Shown: piece after piece, positions 1 to 8,111 of the stretch | How positions within the stretch are numbered: the first letter of the stretch is position 1 | Layout of the letters: every line of letters starts with the position of its first letter | Origin: FEN-680 sp036845225 | GTDB lineage: Bacteria; Actinomycetota; Geothermincolia; Fen-727; Anoxymicrobiaceae | Reading direction: 5' to 3' | NCBI GenBank assembly: GCA_036845225.1 | Contig: DAIUEJ010000019.1 | Coordinates: 1-45,267 of the forward strand | Length of the DNA stretch: 45,267 nucleotides | Program-made: the position numbers and the translations under genes | Notes under the pieces: model-generated | What the model was told of the DNA's origin: nothing | What the model saw: the letters and a program-made list of their open reading frames with translations, nothing else | Databases searched by the model: none

Positions 1-480
1 GATATCCAGTATCACCTTCTTCGCCTTGGAGAGCGACACGGCCTTGGAGACCCAGGAGCTGTTGAGGGTGGCAAGCGCGTCGATGTTCTCATCCTGGGTA
101 AGGATGTCCGTCTCGAAGCGGGACACCGTTCCCGAGCTTGCCGCCGTCCTGTCGAGAGCCCTCTTGCCTATGGCCGCCCTCATCGCCGGGTCTCTGGCCA
201 GAGCCTCCTGGTCATTCACGTCCTCGTATCCGGCGAGCCTCGCGTAGATAGACTGCCTGAGCAGGCCCGGTATCCGGTGCTGGATGTTCTTGCCCGTCCT
301 CCCCTCGACTATCAAATCCCCTGCCATCTCGGTAAGACCCATCATCTCGTCCAGCTCTCTTACTGCCAGAAGACCGGTGTCCGTAGTTATCTTCGCTCCC
401 CGGAACTCCAGCCTCAGTCGGCGGTCGAATTGAAGCCTAATGTCCCCGTTTTTCAGTGCACCCGCTGGGTTTTCTTTCAT
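1..480 (-). CDS. IS1380-family transposase, N-terminal part (cut by left edge)
   Basis: The minus strand reads open from an ATG at 480 to the left edge (160 codons, no stop). The start has a GAGG ribosome site about 7 nt upstream. The N-terminal region matches the IS1380 pattern as I know it: a segment of the type GAKITTDTGLLAVRELDE (residues about 28-45), then GKNIQHRIPGLLRQSIYARL and AGYEDVNDQEALARDPAMR. Next come the RFETDIL and W-containing segments that precede the first catalytic Asp of the DDE core. The edge falls at VILDI, just before that Asp, so the catalytic domain is not visible. The element end to the right of the gene (between 481 and about 575) could not be fixed. Whether the element is complete cannot be judged from this window. 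Confidence 0.85.
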   Translation of the reverse strand, partial: MKENPAGALKNGDIRLQFDRRLRLEFRGAKITTDTGLLAVRELDEMMGLTEMAGDLIVEGRTGKNIQHRIPGLLRQSIYARLAGYEDVNDQEALARDPAMRAAIGKRALDRTAASSGTVSRFETDILTQDENIDALATLNSSWVSKAVSLSKAKKVILDI

Positions 481-569
481 TGGAACCTCGCATTGCCAGA
501 ATTGCCGATTCTAGTGCATCCTTAAGCAAAGCAAGGGGAGAATCCTTTCCTTTTCACATGAAATATGCG

Positions 570-788
570 GGCTTCGATAAAGTGCCGGGTTATTCGAGTT
601 GCGGGCACGTCGCGATTGTTGTCGGTGTAAAGCCGGGACGGCTGTATCTCATCCAGCAGAACGGTCGTCCGGGGAGGGTCACCGTGACTTTCGATGTTCT
701 ACATAGGATCGGGAATCTCGGAAGGCTCAATCCTTTCGGCTGGATTCATTCACCGCGCAACACGGGAGGACCGAACATCACCTGGTGA
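570..788 (+). pseudogene. C-terminal fragment of a CHAP/NlpC-like cell-wall hydrolase
   Basis: An open frame ending at the TGA at 786-788 encodes about 70 residues. It has a CGHVAIVVGV segment followed by a strand of the type LYLIQQNG and later GWIHSP. The HVAIV step followed by a 'QQNG' strand resembles the catalytic-His half of CHAP or NlpC/P60-like peptidoglycan amidases. No start codon with a ribosome site, no signal peptide and no catalytic-Cys half are present upstream. The frame instead runs into the IS1380 end. I infer a gene remnant truncated by the insertion. The family call rests on a short motif only. Confidence 0.4.
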
Positions 789-790
789 AG

Positions 791-823
791 ATGCAAAATG
801 GTGCCTGTCCCCATTTTGCATTT
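791..823 (+). repeat. REP-like palindromic repeat, family A (copy 1)
   Basis: A core GGTGCCTGTCCC lies between inverted arms (ATGCAAAAT and ATTTTGCAT). Three more copies occur at 29379-29413, 30290-30324 and 44137-44171. This copy ends one base before the TAG (824-826) of the minus-strand alcohol dehydrogenase pseudogene and begins two bases after the stop of the preceding plus-strand fragment. It is probably mobilised in trans by a RAYT transposase such as the one at 29453-30217. Confidence 0.85.
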
Positions 824-1995
824 CTAGCGCAGAAGGTCCTCGTAGAGGTCCTTTATCTCGTCGAAGTCCGCCTCGCGCGGGTTGCCGAACATCTGGCCGT
901 CGCCCATCGCTTCCTCCGTCATCCGCTCTGCCATCGCTGCGTCGGCCCCAACCTCTTTGAGCGTCTGCGGCAGCCCGAAGGACAGGATGAACTCCGCAAT
1001 CGCCTCGATGACCCGCATCGCTGCGACTGACTCCTCGACCCCGGCGACGTCCACCCCGACGAACGGCGCCAGTGCTGCGAACCTGTCCGCCGCGGCTTCG
1101 AGTTGAACCGCATGACGCTGGGAAGGATTATCGCGTTCGCGACACCGTGAGTGACCGGGCTCAGCCCACCGGCCGCGTGCGCCATCGCGTGGCAGGCGCC
1201 GATCGAGAGCGTGTGCGAAAGGGCGGTGCCTGCCATGTTCGCCGCGATCAGCATGTAGCCGCGGGCCTCCATGTCCGAACCATCCTCGATCGCCACCGGC
1301 AGGTATTTCATTATCTTCTCGACCGCATATGTGCAGAAGGCGTCGGAGGGTGGCAGGTGCTCAAGGCTGGTGAACGACTCGACGGCGTGTGTCAGGGCGT
1401 CGAGCCCGGTAGCCGCGGTCAGGCCTTTCGGCAGCGTCTCGGTGAGGATCGGGTCGAGGATGGCGACGTCCGGCAGCAGGTACTTGCTGTTGAACGTTAT
1501 CTTCTGCCCGGTAGGGGTGTTCTTGATTATTGCCCCCAGGGTGACCTCGGCGCCGGTGCCCGCGGTGGTCGGTATCGCGATGTGGTGCTTGAGTGGCTCG
1601 GGTATGAGGTGGGTGCCCTGCCAGTCTTACATAAGGTCGCCGCCGACCCCCAGGAGGATGTTGGCTCCCTTTGCTGTGTCGATGACACTGCCGCCACCGA
1701 CCGAGATGAGTAGGTCGACGAGGTTCGCCTTGCCGATCTCGGCGACCTTCCGGCAGACGTCGACCTCGGAGTTCACGGGCACGTCCGAGAAGACCTGGAT
1801 GAGGTCGACGTTGCTGTTCTCGATGCTGGCCTTGATGGCATCGACCAGGCCGGCGCCCAGCACGCCTTTGTCGGTCAGGATCATCGCAGAGGTCGCGCCC
1901 AGCGCCTCAGCCTCGGCGCCGACGTCCTCCGTCAACCCCTGGCCGAACATCACCTTGGTGGGATGGTAGAACTCGTAGTACTCATTAAGCGCCAA
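824..1995 (-). pseudogene. Iron-containing alcohol dehydrogenase, inactivated (nonsense plus frameshift)
   Basis: Three minus-strand pieces together cover a whole Fe-ADH (PF00465) of about 390 residues. The N-terminal piece starts at a TTG at 1995 after GGAGGT and carries the cofactor-binding GGGSVIDTAKGA motif. It ends at an in-frame TAA (1627-1629), directly followed in the same frame by DWQGTHL, IPTTAGTGAEVT and the DALTHAVE metal-ligand region. Around 1095-1104, after MRFN, the frame shifts by one base. The C-terminus (ending at TAG 824-826) then continues in another frame with GQMFGNPREADFDEI. A nonsense codon and a frameshift in one gene make a sequencing artefact less likely, though not excluded. 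The intact paralogue at 2058-3236 lies 63 bp upstream, which points to a tandem duplicate in decay. Confidence 0.88.
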
Positions 1996-2057
1996 AGGTA
2001 CCACCTCCGAATCCGGGGCTCAGAAACCCCCTTTCCACGCTCGATAAAGCGGCAGTC

Positions 2058-3236
2058 TCAGAATGCCTGCTTGAAAAGGTCAAGGACCTCGTCGAACTCG
2101 GGCTCGCCGGGGTTGTTGAACATGGCGCCGTCTATCATCGAGTCCTCTGTGACATCCTCGAGGCCGTCCTCGGGGACGCCTGCCTCGCTGAGCCGTTGCG
2201 GCAGCCCCAGGTCAGCCGTGAAGTCCTTCAGGTACTCAATAGCCCTCTTTGCCGCCGTGAGATCGTCGTCGCCCGACACGTCCAGGCCGAGAGCCTCGGC
2301 GATCAGCCTGTACTTGGCGGGCACGCCCTCCTCCACGTAACGCAGGTTGAATTCCATGCCGTAGGGCAGGAGGATCGAGTTCGCCAGTCCGTGCGGGACC
2401 CCGAACCGGCCGCCCAGGGAGTGTGCCATCGCGTGGATGATGCCCGGTAACGAGTTGATGAAAGCCACGCCGCCCATGTTCGCCGCGATGAGCATCTGCT
2501 TCCGCGCCTCCATGTCGCTGCCATCCCTTACCGCGAGAGGCAGGTACTTTGAGATGAGGCGGATGCCGTAGAAACCCAGCCCGTCGCAGATGGGCTCCTG
2601 CAGCTCGGAGTGCATCGCCTCGACGCAATGCGTGAGCGCGTCCATCCCGGTAGAGGCGGTGAGGTGCGGGGGAAGAGTCCTTGTCATGACCGGGTCGAGC
2701 ATCGCCACCGTCGGTGCGAGGTCGGGGCCCTGGAAGATCAGCTTGGCCTTCTCCTCGTGGTCCGCGATGACCGCCATGAAGGTCGCCTCCGAGCCCGTGC
2801 CGGCGGTCGTCGGAATAGAGATGTGAGGAGGCATCCGCCCGCTCGCCACGTAGATGGCGCTCTGGAGGTCGACCAGGTCGCCACCCTCGACCATCAGGAT
2901 GGCAGCGCCCTTGGCGGTGTCGATGGCGCTGCCGCCACCCACGGAGATGATCGAGTCTGCGCCCAGGCCCTTCGCCATGTCGAAGCACGCCTGGACGACC
3001 TTGACCTCCGAGTTGGGCGGGACATCGTCGAAGGTGCCGACGATCTCGGCGGTCCCGCTCTCCATCCCGGCGATGACGGCGTCGGCGATCCCGGCCTTCT
3101 CCACGCCCTTATCTGTCACCAGCAAGACCTTCGTTCCGCCGACCTTGTCCATCTCCATGCCGACGCTGTCGACGCAGTGCTCCGCGCAGATGACCTTCCC
3201 GGGAATCTGGAACTCGAACCACTCCACCATCGCCAT
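2058..3236 (-). CDS. Iron-containing alcohol dehydrogenase
   Basis: This 392-residue group III alcohol dehydrogenase (PF00465) would interconvert an aldehyde and an alcohol with NAD(P)H in the cytoplasm. Visible motifs are GGGSAIDTAKGAA (nucleotide phosphate binding, about residue 96), TTAGTGSEAT, and the metal-site segments DALTHCVEA and HAMAHSLGG...PHGLAN. Together these give the Asp and three His ligands. The ATG at 3236 is chosen because AAAGGGG lies 6 nt upstream. An in-frame start at 3260 has no ribosome site. In an acetogen such an enzyme can turn acetaldehyde into ethanol as a redox sink, but no aldehyde dehydrogenase lies nearby and the substrate cannot be read from the sequence. Confidence 0.92.
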   Translation of the reverse strand: MAMVEWFEFQIPGKVICAEHCVDSVGMEMDKVGGTKVLLVTDKGVEKAGIADAVIAGMESGTAEIVGTFDDVPPNSEVKVVQACFDMAKGLGADSIISVGGGSAIDTAKGAAILMVEGGDLVDLQSAIYVASGRMPPHISIPTTAGTGSEATFMAVIADHEEKAKLIFQGPDLAPTVAMLDPVMTRTLPPHLTASTGMDALTHCVEAMHSELQEPICDGLGFYGIRLISKYLPLAVRDGSDMEARKQMLIAANMGGVAFINSLPGIIHAMAHSLGGRFGVPHGLANSILLPYGMEFNLRYVEEGVPAKYRLIAEALGLDVSGDDDLTAAKRAIEYLKDFTADLGLPQRLSEAGVPEDGLEDVTEDSMIDGAMFNNPGEPEFDEVLDLFKQAF

Positions 3237-3341
3237 AGAGAACCCCTTTCGTTCGAGCACACCGGCGCCGCGGCGCGTGCCAATATGATAACCGATTGCC
3301 CGATCGAGTTGTCGAGGTTTTACAGGCTGATTCGCCGGCTG

Positions 3342-4934
3342 TCAGTCTCCGGGGAGGGCCACGTCAAGCGCCTCGGCGGCAGTCACGCCTGCGCGCGCGG
3401 CGCGCCAGGCAGTGAGCCTCTTCGCTACCTCAAAGACGAGCCATACTAGAGAGATCAGGATCAGCGGGACGCTCATCCACACGTTTGGTCCGCCGACAGC
3501 GTGACCCGGCGGCTCAGGTATCCTGTAGAAGGAGAAGATGATGGATGCCCCCAGCATCGCTCCGGTGGTGAAGTTCCACCCGGTGAACGCTGTGAGCATG
3601 AGGCCCATCACGAGGTACCAGGGCAGCACGTAGCTGCTGGTCACGAACCAGACCAGGAATATCCCCGAAGCGGCCAGCGCCATCGACCGGTAGTCCTTGA
3701 CCGAGAGCAGCAGGATTATGGTCACCACGGCGAAGATGGCCAGGAACAACAGGTGGACCCTGGTGTTCGCGACGGACTGCGCCTTGATGGCGGTCATGCC
3801 CGAGCCGCGGAGTATCTTCTGGTACTGGTAGCTCACCAGCCTCGGGATGGAGGCGGACGAATAGAGCGTGGACATGTGTTCAGTCGTCTTGAATATCTTC
3901 AAGCTCTTGAGGAACGGCAGGTAGAGCAGGACGGGCACCCCCACTACCACCACAGTGGCTTTCCAGAGCCGCTTGAGGGGTGCGCCCTGTTTGTCGCGGA
4001 CGTACATCACGAGCATCGGCGCCACGGCGAGCACGGCCACGATCTTGACCATCGAGGCGACCATCACCACCGCTATGCCGGAGAGAAGCCAGCCTTTTCG
4101 ATAGAGGAGGTAGCCCCCAAGCAGCAGCGCCACCATCAGCGCGTCGTTGTGCCCGCCACCCAGCAGGTGCATGACCATTATGGGAGACCATCCCGCGATC
4201 ACCAGCGCCATGTTCTCCCTGCCGGGCGACACCCTCTTCGCAAGCCAGTACACGATGGGGAGGCAGGCGGCATACGAGATGAACGCCAGCAGCTTGAACC
4301 CCAGGATGTTCAAGGTGATGTCATTGCCGGCAATCTTGGTGATCAGGTAGGAGGGATAGTTGAAGACCGGGCCGTAGACGCTCGCGTTGAACTTCCAACC
4401 GACCAGCGGGTAGATGATGTCGTGCGGCCGCGCGTGCGGTATCAGCAGGAACGGGTTCGCGTGGTAGACGGTCATGGACCTGCCGAAGAAGATATAGCTG
4501 AACACGTCCCTGGACTGGAACATCGGGCCGAAGACAAAGAGCAGACAGAAGACGGCGAAGGCTCCCGCGATGATGATGGAGATGCTCTTGCGCCGGTCCT
4601 TGCGGACGAGGTAGATCGCAACCAGCCACATCGCGTTCAGTACGATGATGAGCCAGAGGAAGATCTGCATCCGCGCCTCGGCGGAGATCCCCGCGAGGTG
4701 GAGCAGCCTGGAAGGCCACACCAGCGGGCCGCCGTAGCGGGCGCCCTTGACGTCGTACACGAGGGTAAGCTTCGGGTTGAGGGCTATAGAGACCATCACC
4801 CAATAGCAGATCACGCTCAGCAGGGCGAGCAGGCCCACAAGCCACGCCCTGGTGCTCGGGCTCACCACCCCTGTCGTGTTCGATTCATCCGCCAAGACTC
4901 GACCTTCCACTATGCAAGTAAGGTTCTGCGCCAT
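3342..4934 (-). CDS. GT-C fold membrane mannosyltransferase, MptB-like
   Basis: This 530-residue integral membrane protein has about 11-13 hydrophobic segments. The first is near residues 30-52 and further pairs run to the C-terminus. After the second hydrophobic stretch comes a loop of the type SRDVFSYIFFGR, then NPF and SVYGPVFNYPSY. This Asp-containing periplasmic loop is the pattern seen in polyprenol-phosphomannose-dependent alpha-1,6-mannosyltransferases (MptB family) and related GT-C enzymes. Such enzymes add mannose from a lipid carrier to cell-envelope glycans or lipoglycans. The ATG at 4934 is preferred over one 39 nt upstream because GGAAGG lies just before it. It is transcribed away from the T-box leader. 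The sugar specificity is inferred. Confidence 0.65.
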   Translation of the reverse strand: MAQNLTCIVEGRVLADESNTTGVVSPSTRAWLVGLLALLSVICYWVMVSIALNPKLTLVYDVKGARYGGPLVWPSRLLHLAGISAEARMQIFLWLIIVLNAMWLVAIYLVRKDRRKSISIIIAGAFAVFCLLFVFGPMFQSRDVFSYIFFGRSMTVYHANPFLLIPHARPHDIIYPLVGWKFNASVYGPVFNYPSYLITKIAGNDITLNILGFKLLAFISYAACLPIVYWLAKRVSPGRENMALVIAGWSPIMVMHLLGGGHNDALMVALLLGGYLLYRKGWLLSGIAVVMVASMVKIVAVLAVAPMLVMYVRDKQGAPLKRLWKATVVVVGVPVLLYLPFLKSLKIFKTTEHMSTLYSSASIPRLVSYQYQKILRGSGMTAIKAQSVANTRVHLLFLAIFAVVTIILLLSVKDYRSMALAASGIFLVWFVTSSYVLPWYLVMGLMLTAFTGWNFTTGAMLGASIIFSFYRIPEPPGHAVGGPNVWMSVPLILISLVWLVFEVAKRLTAWRAARAGVTAAEALDVALPGD

Positions 4935-5034
4935 TCTAACAGCACCTTCCCGCGCTTGACATAACTCGACCAAAAGGGTAGGTTTAATCTCGAGTTCGAG
5001 TTCTTTGAAAATCGATACTTGGAAAGGCTTTGAC

Positions 5035-5320
5035 AGGGAAGAGTAGGGGAGAAGTCAGGCTGAAGCGAGCCGGGACGGTGGGAGCCGGCGCCGAGGAGCC
5101 TTCTCGAACATGGCCCTTGAGCCCCGGAAGAAAGTGTCCGCCCTTACGGAGGGCGCGAGTAGAACCGGGCGGAGGTCCCCGTAACAGGACGCAGGGTATA
5201 TCCCTCGGCGAGAGGGCCGTACCCGGTGAGGCCCGGGCCGCGAGGCACGGGCGAAGTGGGGTGGTACCACGGAGGCTTTGCCTCTCGTCCCCAGCGGGCG
5301 GGAGGTTTTTGTTTTTTGTG
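5035..5320 (+). promoter_or_regulatory. T-box leader, candidate specifier AUG (methionine)
   Basis: This leader shows T-box order: a GAGTAGG segment (about 5041), a stem I distal region AGCGAGCCGG...GGTGGGAG.CCGGC (about 5064-5090), and a specifier-loop segment GAAC-ATG-GCC-CTTGAG with ATG at 5110-5112. Next come stem II/III material and the diagnostic T-box GGTGGTACCACGG at 5260-5272. The bulge reads TGGT, which would pair with a tRNA ending in ACCA, consistent with tRNA-Met. Uncharged tRNA should stabilise the antiterminator made with CGTCCCC (5286-5292). Otherwise the terminator at 5281-5317 forms. The T-box call is strong. The codon assignment is inferred from position in the loop and agrees with the downstream homocysteine genes. 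Confidence 0.85.
5281..5317 (+). terminator. Intrinsic terminator of the T-box leader
   Basis: CCTCTCGTCC (5281-5290) can pair over 10 bp, with G-U pairs, with GGGCGGGAGG (5296-5305) across a 5-nt loop. A T-tract with a single G (5306-5317) follows. The 5' arm contains the CGTCC needed by the antiterminator, so the two structures exclude each other. Confidence 0.85.
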
Positions 5321-5395
5321 CGTCGGAAAGCGCTCTTCAATTACAATGGAGCGAGCGCGAGTGAGGACCTGCAGAGCAGGTGAGGAGGTGAGATT

Positions 5396-6562
5396 GTGGC
5401 CAAGACCTATGAAGAGATCAATGAGAGGATCAGAAAAGGCGAGGCTGTCGTGCTCACGGCTGATGAGATGACAGAGCTCGTGGCGTCCGAGGGTGCCGCC
5501 AAAGCCGCCCGGAAAGTGGACGTAGTCACAACAGGGACGTTCGGGCCGATGTGCTCGTCCGGGGCCTTTGTTAACTTCGGCCACAGCGAGCCTCCCATCA
5601 AGATGAGCAAGGTCTGGCTCAACGATGTGCCGGTCTGCGCCGACCTCGCGGCGGTCGACGTCTTCATCGGCGCCACCGCTATCTCTGATACGGAGGGGAT
5701 GAACTACGGCGGGGCGCACGTCATCCAGGACTTCATCGAGGGCAAGCGGATCAAGCTGCGCAGCACGGCGTACGGCACGGACTGCTACCCGCGCAAGGAG
5801 ATCGAGACCTGGGTGGACAAGGACACGGTCAACCAGGCGTACCTGTTCGACCCGCGCAACGCTTACCAGAACTATGCCTGCGCGACCAACGGCTCGGAGC
5901 GGACGATCTACACCTACATGGGAGTGTTGCTGCCCAGGTTCGGCAATGCGACGTACTGCAGCGCCGGGCAGTTGAGCCCGCTTCTGAACGACCCGCTTTA
6001 CCGCACCATAGGGCTCGGGACGCGGATATTCCTCGGTGGCGCCGCCGGCTTCGTGGCCTGGGAAGGCACCCAGCACAAGCCGACCGTCGAGCGCTCACCG
6101 GGAGGGACCCCGGTGGGCCCGGCCGCGAGCCTCGCGCTCATCGGGGACCTCAAGCAGATGGACTCCAGGTTCATCCGCGGTGCGAGGTTCCACCGGTACG
6201 GTGTGAGCCTGTACGTGGGCGTGGGCATCCCGATTCCGATACTGGACGAAGAGATGGCGCAATACACCGGTGTCGCGGATGCCGACATCGTGACCTCCGT
6301 CTTCGATTACAGCCAGGAGACGAGGTCGAGGGACCCTATGAGACGCGTCAGCTACGGGGAGCTGCGGAGCGGCTCCATCGATATCGACGGCAAGAAGGTG
6401 GCGACCGCGCCGCTCTCGAGCTACAAGGTTGCGCGCCAGATCGCCGGGATCCTGAAAGCCTGGATCACGGAGTCGAAGTTCCAGTTGACGGTTCCGGTGC
6501 AGCCTCTGGCGTCGGAGGGCACTACGCTGCCCCTCGAGATACGTGAAGAGGAGGGGATCTAG
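5396..6562 (+). CDS. DUF39 homocysteine biosynthesis protein (MA1821 type)
   Basis: This 388-residue protein belongs to the DUF39/COG1900 family. In Methanosarcina the member MA1821, with ferredoxin partner MA1822, converts aspartate semialdehyde and sulfide to homocysteine. Family-like segments are TTGTFGPMCSSGAFVNFGHS near residue 45, NYGGAHVIQDF, GTDCYPR (conserved Cys near residue 125) and LGTRIFLGGA. No C-terminal CBS pair, which some relatives carry, is visible. The GTG start at 5396 follows GAGGAGGTGAG. The ferredoxin gene starts on the base after its stop, so the two are translationally tied. The T-box upstream makes expression respond to uncharged tRNA, most likely tRNA-Met, which fits a step feeding methionine synthesis. 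Confidence 0.88.
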   Translation: MAKTYEEINERIRKGEAVVLTADEMTELVASEGAAKAARKVDVVTTGTFGPMCSSGAFVNFGHSEPPIKMSKVWLNDVPVCADLAAVDVFIGATAISDTEGMNYGGAHVIQDFIEGKRIKLRSTAYGTDCYPRKEIETWVDKDTVNQAYLFDPRNAYQNYACATNGSERTIYTYMGVLLPRFGNATYCSAGQLSPLLNDPLYRTIGLGTRIFLGGAAGFVAWEGTQHKPTVERSPGGTPVGPAASLALIGDLKQMDSRFIRGARFHRYGVSLYVGVGIPIPILDEEMAQYTGVADADIVTSVFDYSQETRSRDPMRRVSYGELRSGSIDIDGKKVATAPLSSYKVARQIAGILKAWITESKFQLTVPVQPLASEGTTLPLEIREEEGI

Positions 6563-6970
6563 ATGGCGAAGAAGAGGCTTGTCCTGACGTTCCCTCCGGA
6601 GGTCGTCGAGCGCCCGGTGGTCGCCCTGATGGTCAGGGAGTACGACGTCATCACGAACATATTGAGGGCGGAGATCCACGAGGGCGAGATCGGCCGCATG
6701 CTGGTGGAGCTCGAGGGCGAGGGTAAGAAGATCAAGGCCGGGGTCCAGCACCTCAAGGACCAGGGCGTCACTGTCGAAGACGCGATAACCGACATCGAGC
6801 TGGAGGAGCCGCTCTGCATCTCGTGCGGCGCCTGCACCGCCGTGTGCCAGCCGCGCGCTCTCAAGGTAGAGGCGCCCGGATGGGAGCTCGCCCTGGACAA
6901 AGACAGGTGTATCCTCTGCGGGTTCTGCGTGGACGCGTGCCCGCTCCAGTTGATCAAGGTGAAGTTCTAG
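6563..6970 (+). CDS. NIL-domain 2[4Fe-4S] ferredoxin (MA1822 type)
   Basis: This 135-residue protein has an N-terminal NIL domain (about residues 1-75), a small ACT-like domain also found at the C-terminus of methionine importers. Two cluster motifs follow: CISCGACTAVCQP and CILCGFCVDACPL. The order NIL plus two [4Fe-4S] is that of MA1822, the electron-transfer partner of the DUF39 protein in homocysteine synthesis. Its ATG abuts the stop of the DUF39 gene (TAG-ATG), so the two are expected to be made together under the T-box. The NIL domain could sense methionine or homocysteine. That is inference. Confidence 0.88.
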   Translation: MAKKRLVLTFPPEVVERPVVALMVREYDVITNILRAEIHEGEIGRMLVELEGEGKKIKAGVQHLKDQGVTVEDAITDIELEEPLCISCGACTAVCQPRALKVEAPGWELALDKDRCILCGFCVDACPLQLIKVKF

Positions 6971-6989
6971 GTCGAGCCAGAGGGAACAA

Positions 6990-7634
6990 GTGACAGAACG
7001 GTTCACCTTCACGTCCGAGAGGCCCTCGGGCGCGGCGGAACTCGAAGCGTGCCTCGCGCTGCCCGATAAGAGCGGGCCGGCGCACGGGATACTGCTCTGC
7101 CATCCGCACCCTGCGGGTGGAGGCGAGATGGATGTCGGTCTGCTGCAGGTCATCGAGCGCAGGGGCGTTGCCGCCGGATTCGCCGTGATGCGGTTCAACT
7201 TCGCCGGAGTCGGAGCAAGCACAGGACTCTTCACAGAAGGCATGGACGAGCCTGCCGACGTCGGCGCCGCTTTCGAGTGGATGAAGTCACGCGATGGCAT
7301 CGAGGAAGTGAGCGTCGCGGGCTGGTCCTTCGGCGCCTGGATGGCGCTGATGGCTCTCGCGGACGGCGTGCCGGCGGAGGCGTGCGTAGCCATCGCGCCG
7401 CCGCTCATGCTCTACGACTGGCGCCCCCAGGTCGGCCGCATCGCCGCATCCGCGACTACTCGACACTATATCGTCGGCAGCAACGACCAGTTCTGCCCGC
7501 TTGATTTCCTGGAGGCCTTCGCGAAAGCGATCTCAGAGGAGGACGAGCGGAACATCATGACGCTTCCCTCGTCCGACCACTTCCTGAACGGCCGCGAGGA
7601 CATGGTGGCTGAGCTGGTGCTGGAGTTCGCATAG
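6990..7634 (+). CDS. Alpha/beta hydrolase
   Basis: This is a 214-residue soluble alpha/beta hydrolase of the short dienelactone-hydrolase-like type. After the second strand it has CHPHPAGGGEM (oxyanion region), then the nucleophile elbow GWSFGAW (Ser near residue 114). An acid residue lies in GSNDQFCP, and the His in SSDHFLNGRE near residue 192 completes a Ser-Asp-His triad. The GTG start at 6990 is preceded by AGAGGG. It lies 19 nt after the ferredoxin gene and may share its T-box-controlled transcript. Its substrate is unknown, and no link to sulfur or methionine metabolism is evident from its sequence. Confidence 0.75.
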   Translation: MTERFTFTSERPSGAAELEACLALPDKSGPAHGILLCHPHPAGGGEMDVGLLQVIERRGVAAGFAVMRFNFAGVGASTGLFTEGMDEPADVGAAFEWMKSRDGIEEVSVAGWSFGAWMALMALADGVPAEACVAIAPPLMLYDWRPQVGRIAASATTRHYIVGSNDQFCPLDFLEAFAKAISEEDERNIMTLPSSDHFLNGREDMVAELVLEFA

Positions 7635-7638
7635 GGGG

Positions 7639-7828
7639 GCTCGGGGTGTCTTTTTCATCGGTCTGTCGAAGACTCAAGGCCCGCTGAAAAAGACACCCCT
7701 CGCCCTACTTTGTTGTCCTGCCGTCGCCGAATACCGGGTGTGTGTGGTGCCATCTGGAGCTAGCCAGGAGACATCAAAGAATCCACGCACGCGGAAAAAG
7801 ACACCCCTCGCCTGACTTTGTAGTCCTG
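7639..7828 (-). repeat. Left repeat array of the abiE cassette (two inverted units)
   Basis: Two units read on the minus strand. Their 38-bp cores lie at 7683-7720 and 7791-7828, 108 bp apart, and each contains GCGAGGGGTGTCTT. A GGTGTGTGTGG segment (about 7737-7748) separates them, as in the right array. The outer edge also forms a hairpin: GGGGTGTCTTTTTC (7643-7656) with GAAAAAGACACCCC (7686-7699), a perfect 14-bp stem with a 29-nt loop. Confidence 0.85.
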
Positions 7829-8042
7829 TGGTAACTGCTCATCAAGCCTTGTGGTCTGAGCCCGCACGACCGAAGCCTCGCACGTAAAAGGGGCTCCCCG
7901 TTGCCTGCGCAGGTTAGCGCTCCCGAGTCCAGAGCCGCACTGGACGAGCTCGTTATGGTTCCACTAATCGAGCGCACTGCAGGGAATGACAACCTGATGT
8001 TGTGTAGAATTCGCCTGCAGCACGGCGCGGCCGAGTAACGGG
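7829..8042. other. Gene-free stretch between left repeat array and abiE promoter
   Basis: No convincing coding frame, RNA gene or repeat copy was found in these 214 bp. It is GC-rich at first and becomes AT-richer toward the abiE promoter. Together with the left array it makes up most of the 477-bp gap before abiEi. Confidence 0.5.
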
Positions 8043-8071
8043 TTGAATAAGTTATGTATATTCTGCATAAT
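8043..8071 (+). promoter_or_regulatory. Predicted sigma-70-type promoter of abiE, with operator-like inverted repeat
   Basis: TTGAAT (8043-8048) and CATAAT (8066-8071) are separated by 17 nt, 41 nt before the abiEi start. An inverted repeat TTATG...CATAA (8052-8070) overlaps the -10 box. Known AbiEi antitoxins repress their own promoter by binding inverted repeats there, so this is a candidate operator. Confidence 0.6.
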
Positions 8072-8111
8072 GTGAGTGTATTGGTAACATTATGAGGAGA
8101 GATAGTAACAC

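Noticed and set aside
1627..1629. Recoded stop (pyrrolysine or selenocysteine) in the alcohol dehydrogenase
   Set aside because: The codon is TAA, which is not recoded in this way, and a separate frameshift follows downstream.
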